DNA of 30,881 nucleotides from Roridomyces roridus (lineage: Eukaryota; Basidiomycota; Agaricomycetes; Agaricales; Mycenaceae), in assembly GCA_029378245.1 (NCBI GenBank), contig JARKIF010000308.1, positions 1 through 30,881 of the forward strand, read 5' to 3'. Shown in pieces: positions 23,650 through 30,881 of the stretch. Both the position numbers and the translations under genes were made by a program. The first letter of the stretch is position 1, and each line of letters opens with the position of its first letter. Under the pieces are notes generated by a model. It was not told the origin of the DNA and made no database searches. It saw nothing but the letters and a program-made list of their open reading frames with translations.

Positions 23650-25065
23650 TTACCGGTTCCAGGAGAGTAGTGACATGTCGCCGAGGCGTCTAAGAGGAGA
23701 TGTTAGACGTGCTCCACCGCTGTCAAGCCGGTACTCACCTAGGCTTGATAAGATGGCGAGCAGTGCCGGCGATGGCAAGCAAAACAAAGACGGATGCTGC
23801 TCCGACGTATGCCCATCCGAGGAACGAGTTCTTCCCGCCGATCCACGAAACGGTGGAGATGACAACCGATTTAGTTCCCTTGTACGGAAGCACCGGATAG
23901 TCTGTGGGTCCGTCAGCGGCATAAACGCGTCGGAGTTTGTGTACCCACTCAGTCCAATGATGATTTGATATCTTCCCGCAGTCATCACGTCGTTGTCGTT
24001 TCTTCCGTACAGTTTGGTGAAGGTGGGGAGACCAGCCGTGCGCATCCAATTCTGGAAACGCTCGTCCGTCTTGAAATTCGGTGGCCGCAGGGTGTCATTG
24101 TTGTATTCCGGGAAGCGGAGGGCCCAGTTGGGCGGCGGAACAATGTCAGAATACGACTTGTATACGCCTTTGGCCACTGGGTCATCCGTGTATTTCTTGG
24201 CCTCCCCGGGCCAAGCAATGCCCTGGTCCGAGAATTGATATTCCGTCTCTGTGGTATCTGAGCCCGGATTCTGCAGGACAGGGTTGGAGAATGTATCTGG
24301 AAAGATGTCAAATCCATGACGAGAGCAAAGCGACATGCATACCGTTGAATAGGGAGTTAGCAATCAGGCCGCAGGGATAGACAGCCTTGCCGTTAATAGT
24401 GGCAAGTGGATCGCAATCTCCGCCTTTGAGGGAGCTGTTACTGACAAAATCGCCCTTGAGTTGGTTCGTGTCGAGACTCTTCACGTAGCGGCGGTGGTTC
24501 TGGAAGAAATTCGTGAGCTTGTAGTAAAGCAGAACCGTCGGGTCGATGTTTGCTGGAATGTCGAATTGAATGATGCACTGCTTCTTGCTCGACACATCCG
24601 TTACAGTGTCGTTGTTGGTGTTGTCGAGAAAGGCGTATGTAGGAGCGGTTATGGTATGACCCGAGTCCTTGGAGCGCATATGGTAGCTGTACTTGGACGA
24701 AGGCATGGCCTGGAAGTCCAAGGAGCCGTTGGCGGTCGAAGGCGTCAGGTTTTCACACTCGGTGTAGTCGAGCGTGATCTGGGAGACGAGGGACGAGCCC
24801 CATATCAGGAGACCGCCGATGGGTCCGAAGAGGATGCCAATGATAAAGAGGGTGGGCAGGACGGTCTTGGGAGTGAGGATGGGCTGCCAGGCCTTGAGCC
24901 GCTGCTGCTTGAATGCGGTGTCTGTAGAGACGGTCAATAGGTGCCCTGCGCGAGCCGGGGGGAAAACGTGCTTGCAGGTCGTCTCCAGCCACCCTTCTCC
25001 TTGTTCTGGTCTGAAGAGTCATCCGTGGACTCTGTCCGCTTCGGTTTCCGGTTGAAGAGGCCCAT
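23650..25065 (-). CDS. CDC50/LEM3 family subunit of P4-ATPase lipid flippase
   Basis: Beta subunit needed for ER exit and activity of P4-ATPases that move phospholipids to the cytosolic leaflet. Five exons: 24972-25065, 24343-24921, 23949-24296, 23739-23901 and 23650-23689, total 1224 nt, 407 residues. Motifs are RPANTAFKQQRLKAWQPILT, a first membrane helix (VLPTLFIIGILFGPIGGLLI), YYKLTNFFQNHRRYVKS, PCGLIANSLFND, GLNYPVLPYKGTKS and a second helix (GWAYVGAASVFVLLAIAG). Several NxS/T sites lie in the lumenal part. The first intron (24922-24971) has a GC donor (gcacgt); only this border gives the conserved PANTAFKQQ. It starts 64 bp from the divergent MED10 gene. Confidence 0.95.
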
Positions 25066-25129
25066 GATGATGGTGGCCAAGAGTAAGCAGTGTGATTATT
25101 TGGTCCGACTTTATATTCCTCCTCCTGCC
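25066..25129. promoter_or_regulatory. 64-bp bidirectional start region between CDC50 and MED10
   Basis: Only 64 bp separate the opposed start codons. A TA-rich stretch (tttatattcc, 25110-25119) precedes MED10. Promoter elements of both genes must be shared or lie inside the coding regions. Confidence 0.4.
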
Positions 25130-25582
25130 ATGACAGCGCCCGACTCTCCTCGCTCTTCTCAATCGCCGCCTCCCTCCGGCACGCAGGGAGACCTCGAGCT
25201 TGAGCTCATGGGCCTTGCCAATGCCTTGTACAATCTCGGCACAACCGTCATCAACGACTCGACCAAGGAACGCGACAAACCCGGTGGTGGAAAGCAGGTC
25301 GGCCTTCGTGTAAACGAGGTCATAAACCACCTCGGGGCCATCGAGGAAATGGCTAGCACCATGACCACGATGATACCCATGCAGGTGCTCGCCGACATCG
25401 ACAACGCCAGGAATCCGATGCAGCTTACCCGCGAGCGCCTAGAGCGTGCTGCCACAGAGAATCAATTCATGAACGGAAAGATTGTCGCAATCGAGTCTTA
25501 TCGAAACTACCTCAACGATGCTCTAATTCAGAGTTTCCCCGAGTTGGAGCAGGCCATACGGCCAGCCAAGGAGGAGTCCTAA
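25130..25582 (+). CDS. MED10: Mediator complex subunit 10 (Nut2)
   Basis: Middle-module subunit of Mediator, which links activators to RNA polymerase II. A single exon of 453 nt gives 150 residues, the usual size. After a proline/serine-rich leader, the conserved helical core reads LELELMGLANALYNLGTTVI, VNEVINHLGAIEEMA and IPMQVLADIDNARNPMQLTR, ending with the helix FMNGKIVAIESYRNYLN. The start is the first ATG of the frame. Its TAA (25580-25582) shares bases with the stop of the opposing gene. Confidence 0.95.
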   Translation: MTAPDSPRSSQSPPPSGTQGDLELELMGLANALYNLGTTVINDSTKERDKPGGGKQVGLRVNEVINHLGAIEEMASTMTTMIPMQVLADIDNARNPMQLTRERLERAATENQFMNGKIVAIESYRNYLNDALIQSFPELEQAIRPAKEES

Positions 25583-26655
25583 TCTAGCATATCTATGCTC
25601 GAGTACATGTACATCCCCTTCATTCCTCCCGCCATTCCCGCCATTCCTTCCAGACTGTTTCTCCTCTGCTTCATCCTATACGACTCGGGCGACGACGACG
25701 GCATCTCGGCGCTGGACTGAGATGTCAATGAACTCGTACTTGCGACGGCGCTCGCTGCTCTTGCTTTCGGCCGTGGCGCTAATGCTCTGCAAACCAGGGC
25801 GGGTTGGCTTGCTCGACGCCTTCCGGCAGCCTCCCGATCCCCCCGCATTCGGTACTTTGACGGACGCTTCGCATCGAGGAGTGCGGTGTCGACGTTGATG
25901 CTCGCTGCTGGGAGTTTGGTGCTTTGGGAGCGAAGAACTCGTCGGGGACGTGGTGCTGGGGTCGGTGAAGAAGAAGGCATTTGTTCGGAGCGGTTGCCTG
26001 CACGGATCGGAAGTGGTGTAGGCGTTACGTCGACTTTCTGGATCGTTTTCTGGCGCTTGACCGGCCTGTCTTCTTCTTCTTCGCGTTCTTCCGTGAGACG
26101 CTCCAAACGCGGTGTCCCGGGCGTCCCGTACATTTTCAAGATCCTCCGCCTTCGCCTTTCCAAAGGGCTGGTGGGTGGTGTCTTGTCCTTTTCTTCGTCG
26201 GCGTCAACCTCGCTGACAAACCTGCGGTCTGCACGCTGGACCCGCGGCACCACCATTTCCTTCCTCAAGCCCACGACAAACTCTATCTCATGCCGAATGG
26301 CACTGTCCGTGCGTGTGCGATTGGTGGAAATGCGCAGCACTGCAGGTAGCTTGGCGTTGAGCGATTCCGCGACAGCTATGAGTGCGTTACGAGACATGCT
26401 GATGAGATCTTCGTGGCAGCAGAAGGGGAGCGTCGTGAGGGCCGTGATGACGACTGCGTCCTCGACGGGATCTTCGTTCTGCAAGGCCATGCATGCTCTT
26501 ACGGGCGTGGTATCCGGTGGTGTATCAACTACTGGGTCGGGCTCGGGTTTTCCGTAGCGACAAGGCTCTTGTTGACGGTTGACCGGTCTCAGCCTATCGA
26601 GTTTGAAGAAGAGACGGCGGACTGGGGTAAACGGGATGTTGGGGGCCTTGGGCAT
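25579..26655 (-). CDS. Uncharacterised basic, low-complexity protein (possibly nuclear)
   Basis: Single open frame of 358 codons, starting MPKAPNIPFTPVRRLFFKL, 65 bp after the SUV3 stop on the same strand. I recognise no family. The ordered part is roughly residues 60-160 (DAVVITALTTLPFCCHEDLI, SMSRNALIAVAESL, IRHEIEFVVGLRKE). The rest is rich in R, S, P and E, with basic clusters such as ERRRRRILK and RPVKRQK that could be nuclear localisation signals, and a methionine/glycine-rich C-terminus (GMAGMAGGMKGMYMY). The length of uninterrupted frame in a genome where introns are frequent supports a real gene, as does its spacing. No function is claimed. Confidence 0.7.
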   Translation of the reverse strand: MPKAPNIPFTPVRRLFFKLDRLRPVNRQQEPCRYGKPEPDPVVDTPPDTTPVRACMALQNEDPVEDAVVITALTTLPFCCHEDLISMSRNALIAVAESLNAKLPAVLRISTNRTRTDSAIRHEIEFVVGLRKEMVVPRVQRADRRFVSEVDADEEKDKTPPTSPLERRRRRILKMYGTPGTPRLERLTEEREEEEDRPVKRQKTIQKVDVTPTPLPIRAGNRSEQMPSSSPTPAPRPRRVLRSQSTKLPAASINVDTALLDAKRPSKYRMRGDREAAGRRRASQPALVCRALAPRPKARAASAVASTSSLTSQSSAEMPSSSPESYRMKQRRNSLEGMAGMAGGMKGMYMYSSIDMLD

Positions 26656-26720
26656 GGTGGCGGGAAGGAAGGTGGAGAGGTGGCTGACATGATTGGAGGT
26701 GTTTATATTGTGTTTAGATT

Positions 26721-28749
26721 TTACAACGATTTTCTCTTCTCCTGTTCATCCAAGGCTACTTGTCGTTTCGACCTATATTCGATACGATGCTCTTTCTCTC
26801 CGCTCTGCTCCGGTACTTGTCCATCAAACGTGATATTCTGCAAACTCCAGTGCAAAACACGCTCAAGACGCTCCTTGAGGTCTGCGGCGACATCGTGAGA
26901 CGGATACGAGACTGGGTTGCGGAAACCCAGCCAGATATACACCACGAGGATCTTGTGCAGGGCCTCGAGACCCAGTAGCTGCTTGGATACAGGGATTTGA
27001 GGTCCCTGCTCCGGGGCGTTCATCGCCTGCTCGGCCTCTTCGAGCTGTTGCAGTAACCCAACTTTGCGCAGGCTGTCTACCACATCGACACGCATGTTGC
27101 TGTAGTATTCATTGAGAAACTCGGTGACGGCTTCGAGGCCACGGGGATCGCGCCACGGGAATGGGGCTTGTAGAAAGAGATGTCGGTCATCGAGGGTGAA
27201 ATCACCCTTGTTGTCGATGAATTCGCTCATGTCTGATAGTAGCTTGATAGTCGAGTGTCGGTAGGGCATCGGAAGGTGTCCTGCGTGCATGCTGGCAAGG
27301 CAGACGGTCTCCGTCGATGCATTCGGGGGCAGCAGAGAGGAAATCCGATGGAATGCACTTTTACTCGGGCCGATACGAGCAAATGAGAGAGGAGGGAGGG
27401 TCTTTGCGACAGTGTTGCGTAGGAAGGGGAGATCCTCGGGTTTGAGAGTCGTCACAAACCCTTTGGGTTCTTCATCTTGGTGAAGCATACCAAACCGCCC
27501 TGCGCGACCAGCGATCTGCTTTGTCTGAGAAACGGACAGGGGCTTGATACCCCTTCGGCCCTCAAATTTGGCGACAGCTTCGAATATCGTGCGCCGAATT
27601 TTCCTGCCAGAGTCATTAGCATAGAAAGCGGACAAGGACGAGTGAGAGACATACAGATTGAGACCCATGCCGATAGCGTCGCTTCCGATTAACACATCGT
27701 ACCCACTTTGAGGGTCGTTGAACAGGGCCGCTTGCTCGCTGCGAATTTCCGGAGGCAATCTACCATACACTACCGCACACTTCATCTTGGTTTTGGCTTC
27801 GACCTGCCGCTTCAAACCAAAGATGGCATTCCGACTGAAGGCAACTATACAGTCGCCGGGCCGGACACGGTTCAGGTCGCTTTCGAGGCTACTGTCTTCC
27901 ACCTCCAAAGGCGTCAGACGCTCATAGCGATTGACGATGAGCTCATCCCCAGTATTCTTGAGCAGTTGTTCTACCAAGGGCACCGCTGTCTCTTCTCCGC
28001 AGAGGTGGAGCTCCTTGGCAGGGAGTCCAAGGACGGCATTGGTCCAACACCAGCCCCGCTCAACGTCTGAAATCATTTGTATTTCGTCGATAACAGCCAC
28101 ATCATACTGGGTACCCATGTAGAGCATCTCGACAGTGCAACTTTGGATCGTGGCCACGGGAGAGACAATCTTTTGCTCTTCCCCAGTGATCATGTTGCAC
28201 GCCCGAGCGAAGGGATGGTCTGTGCCGTATGGCACGGAGGCTGCGGCGACGATTTCCTCTTGAGATGCACCAAGGGGGGCAAGTTGACCGAGATTGACGC
28301 GTTCCCAGATCTCGTGTGCAAGAAGACGCAATGGACCAGCGTATACGCCGAGCTTGGCAGCCACTAGAGCTCGCAAAGCGCGGTATGTCTTGCCACTGTT
28401 GGTGGGACCAACATGCATGATGACTTTGCGTCGGAGTTGACGGGCGGCGGCATATTCCTCCTCGGGGGTGCGAACGCGAGGCCCCCTGCGCAAGCCGCAA
28501 CAATCTCGCAGTGGTTTCTGGGTCCGCCCCTCGCACTGGCTGGCGGCCGGCCAACCAGAGAAAGAATATGTTGGAAAAGGCAATGTCAGCGTCTGTTTCG
28601 TCCGTGTCTTGCAGTTTCATCAGGCCATATTTCTTCATGGCATCCGGAGAGTCGAACACTCCCGCCGTTGCAATCACGGGAAAGGCCTTTAGCAGTTGAG
28701 TGGCATCCCGAGAAGGTGCCCCAATTTTACGAGACGGTCGTGGACTTCT
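26721..28749 (-). CDS. SUV3: SUV3 mitochondrial ATP-dependent RNA helicase, 5' end unresolved
   Basis: DExH/Ski2-like helicase that, with an exoribonuclease, degrades RNA in mitochondria. The main exons, 27655-28485 and 26721-27603, are joined by a 51-nt intron. Motifs are HVGPTNSGKT (Walker A), GVYAGPLRLLAHEIWERVN, the DEIQM box, TGEEQ, YDVLIGSDAIGMGLNL (motif V) and QIAGRAGRFG (motif VI). Upstream, a segment up to about 28749 codes DSPDAMKKYGLMKLQDTDET and IAFSNIFFLW. Its junction to the main exon is ambiguous: donor gttggc gives an in-phase join, while the gtgcga donor does not. The start codon and mitochondrial presequence lie somewhere in 28690-28990 and I could not fix them. The stretch before the helicase core is shorter than usual for the family. 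Confidence 0.88.
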
Positions 28750-29000
28750 CTACGCTGATTTCCACGCGGCAACATTTGCACGGAAGAAGACGAGGACTGT
28801 AGTAGGAGAAAGGGCGCTGCCTGGAAGCCCCCACGCCTGGACGGACTCCTTCTCTGGGGGCGGTCGATTATTACGAGGGGTTTTCCTGACCACTTGTGAG
28901 CGGAATCGGTAGCCAAGGATATGACGAGGGCGGCATTGAGTGCAATCGCAAGAGGAGCATACAGACACATCACTGATCGAACAAATTTTCGACCTCGACC

Positions 29001-30670
29001 ATGGCGCGCATCACCCATGCTCTCTTCGAGTCGGCCTCTGGCTATGCCGTCTTCGAGGCCAAGCTCACCGACGACATTGTTCCCGCACCCAGGCCGTCCA
29101 GCAGTCCATCTCAGACCTCGCAAAATCGGCAAAACTTGTAACGTTGATGAGTGTCCTGCCGTTCAAGAGCGCAGCACAGGCTCTGGAGAACGCCAACGAT
29201 GTTTCAGAGGGTCAGGGTGCTCCTAGTGTGCTGGTTTGATGCTAAATGCTTCCAGGAATCCTCAACGACCACCTTAAATCGTTGTTGGAGTTGACCGTCT
29301 GCAAATCGTCAAAAAAATCGCCCGCCGTCCTCGCCATCTCGGACAGCAATCTCGGAAAGAGCATCAAGGATGCCCTTAGCCTCAACTGCGAGGTCTCTGA
29401 GGAGGCGCAGGAGCTCATTCGCGGCATCCGGTTACATGCGTCGAAATTGCTCAAGGGCCTCCAGTCCGACGACCTGACGAAAGCCCAGCTCGGGCTCGGT
29501 CACTCGTACTCGCGCTCCAAATTAAAGTTCAACGTGAACAGGATCGACAACATGATAATACAGGCTATCGCGCTGCTCGACCAGCTCGACAAGGATGTCA
29601 ACCTGTTTTCCATGCGGATACGCGAGTGGTACGGGTACCACTTCCCCGAGCTCGTCCGTCTCGTGCCGGACAACCACCAGTACGCTCGCGTCGCCCAATT
29701 CATTGGTGACAAGGACATGCTCAACGAGGAAAAGCTGGCGGATTTGGCCGCTATTCTCGACGACGACTCTACCCTTGCTCAAAACATTCTTGATGCCGCC
29801 CGTGGCTCCATGGGCTCTTCCCTCTCCGACATTGACATGCTCAACATCTCTGCCTTTGCCACCCGTGTTGTTTCGATATCCGACTATCGCAAATCGCTCG
29901 TGTCGTATTTGTCAGAGAAGATGAACCTGGTGGCTCCCAGTCTGACTGCCCTCCTCGGGGCGCATCAGCGCTCGTTTGATCAGCCACGCCGGAAGTTTGA
30001 CAAACTTGAGCAAGTACCCTGCCAGCACCGTGCAGATCCTCGGCGCCGAAAAGGCCTTGTTCCGTGCCTTGAAAACAAAGGGCAATACTCCCAAGTACGG
30101 CCTTATATATCATTCCACTTTCATTGGGCGCGCCGGACCCAAACACAAGGGGCGGATATCCCGCTTCCTCGCCAACAAGTGTTCTATTGCCTCGCGGATA
30201 GACTGTTATTCGGGTACGCCTATTCTTTTTCTTTCGCTTTTGTAGGTGAAACTCAATTTATTGACCGTAGACAACCCGACACCCAAGTTTGGCGAAGCTC
30301 TGCGGGCGCAAGTTGAGGAGCGCCTCAACTTTTTCGAGACGGGTGCCCCACCATCAAAGAACGCCGACGCCATACGTAAAGTCTTGGATGAGTTGGCTTT
30401 GGACGACGACGAGGAGGAGAGGCCGATGTTGATATGCCTCTCACGGCCCTCGTCCCTTCACCCGCCAAGAAGGACAAGAAGAAGCGTAAAAGCGATGCCA
30501 TGGATGTCGACGGCGAGGAGGAGGAGGACGAGCCCTCATCAAAGAGGGTCAAGTTGTCAAAGGAGGAGAAGAAGGCCTTGAAGAAGGCAAAAAAGGAGGC
30601 GGCCAAGGCTGCTGGCGAGGGCGAGGGCGCCGAGGGCAAGAAGAAAAAGAAGAGCAAGAAGGCAGAGTAG
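29001..30670 (+). CDS. NOP56: NOP56 box C/D snoRNP core protein, apparent frameshifts
   Basis: Scaffold of box C/D snoRNPs that guide rRNA 2'-O-methylation in the nucleolus. Exons are 29001-29210, 29256-30213 and 30271-30670. Motifs are [59 protein letters not shown] and [17 protein letters not shown]. The Nop domain follows ([39 protein letters not shown]), with a lysine/glutamate-rich tail ([10 protein letters not shown]). [11 protein letters not shown] separates it from NOP58. Three places break the frame without room for an intron: near 29081 (one base short), near 29957 (two bases short) and near 30420 (one base short). Flanking residues stay conserved. The start ATG is at 29001 and the stop at 30668-30670. 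Confidence 0.9.
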
Positions 30671-30720
30671 ATTACTACTATTCTTCTCCTACTTGCTTAT
30701 ATATATCGTGCCTCGAAACA

Positions 30721-30881
30721 TTACCGGATGGACAACACGCCGCTCCTCGTCACGCTATTCTCGCGTCCACCGTTCGCTTTGCCCTTCTTCCCTTCCCCAC
30801 TGGGCAAGTCCCAAATCCTCCAAAACTTCAAGCTCTCGTCCCCTGCACCCGTAACCACCATGTCTCCGCCGGGGATACGGC
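30721..30881 (-). CDS. Cdh1/Fzr1-like APC/C activator, C-terminal end only
   Basis: The last 53 codons of a WD40 protein; the rest lies beyond the right edge. VVTGAGDESLKFWRIWD is the final WD repeat of the Cdc20/Cdh1 family, and the protein ends SVTRSGVLSIR followed by TAA. A C-terminal Ile-Arg is the IR tail by which these activators bind APC/C TPR subunits. VTGAGDE fits Cdh1 better than Cdc20, which usually has a different sequence there. A basic, glycine-rich insert (GEGKKGKANGGREN) separates the repeat from the tail. Stops of this gene and NOP56 are 50 bp apart, convergent. Confidence 0.8.
   Translation of the reverse strand, partial: RIPGGDMVVTGAGDESLKFWRIWDLPSGEGKKGKANGGRENSVTRSGVLSIR

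Noticed and set aside
29246..30316. A 356-codon plus-strand frame taken as a complete gene
   Set aside because: It is the second exon of NOP56 running on past a frame break near 29957; the residues after that point are not family-like.

Overview
The window is nuclear DNA from a basidiomycete fungus, most likely an Agaricomycete; I could not place it to genus. The clearest taxonomic marker is a fused spermidine synthase-saccharopine dehydrogenase gene (13416-15876), an arrangement known from basidiomycetes. Genes are packed tightly and cut by many very short introns, mostly 45-55 nt. I rebuilt exon structures by hand from splice signals, reading phase and family motifs. In most genes every junction is in phase.

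Layout, left to right. Minus strand: a phosphoglucomutase/phosphopentomutase running off the left edge (1-2046), an EI24/RRT8-like membrane protein (2065-3047) and the complex I 75 kDa subunit (3098-5630). Plus: a DUF1772-like membrane protein (6020-6570). Minus: ALG2 mannosyltransferase (6601-8190). Plus: a two-PHD-finger Rco1-like protein (8335-11262), proteasome lid subunit Rpn9 (11336-12762), the Spe3-Lys9 fusion (13416-15876) and a HOOK dynein adaptor (16014-19050). Minus: LTO1 (19114-19737), a membrane-anchored MYND finger protein (19790-20481) and a CorA-type Mg2+ transporter (20529-22185). Plus: RNA 3'-phosphate cyclase (22247-23596). Minus: CDC50/LEM3 flippase subunit (23650-25065). 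Plus: Mediator Med10 (25130-25582). Minus: an unrecognised basic protein (25579-26655) and SUV3 mitochondrial RNA helicase (26721 to about 28749). Plus: NOP56 (29001-30670). Minus: the C-terminus of a Cdh1-like APC/C activator running off the right edge (30721-30881).

The genes are housekeeping functions: respiration, glycosylation, protein turnover, polyamine and lysine synthesis, membrane traffic, RNA processing and transcription. They do not form one pathway, and I see no biosynthetic cluster, transposon, tRNA or rRNA gene. I did not find a clear new molecular system.

The most unusual signals are architectural. Gaps between genes are as small as 18 bp on one strand. At least four introns, probably five, use GC-AG borders. 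There are micro-exons of 13, 18 and 24 nt. Two conserved genes at the ends of the window, phosphoglucomutase and NOP56, are broken by small indels although the protein sequence around them is still conserved. An otherwise empty 650-bp interval holds a kinase-like catalytic fragment on the opposite strand.
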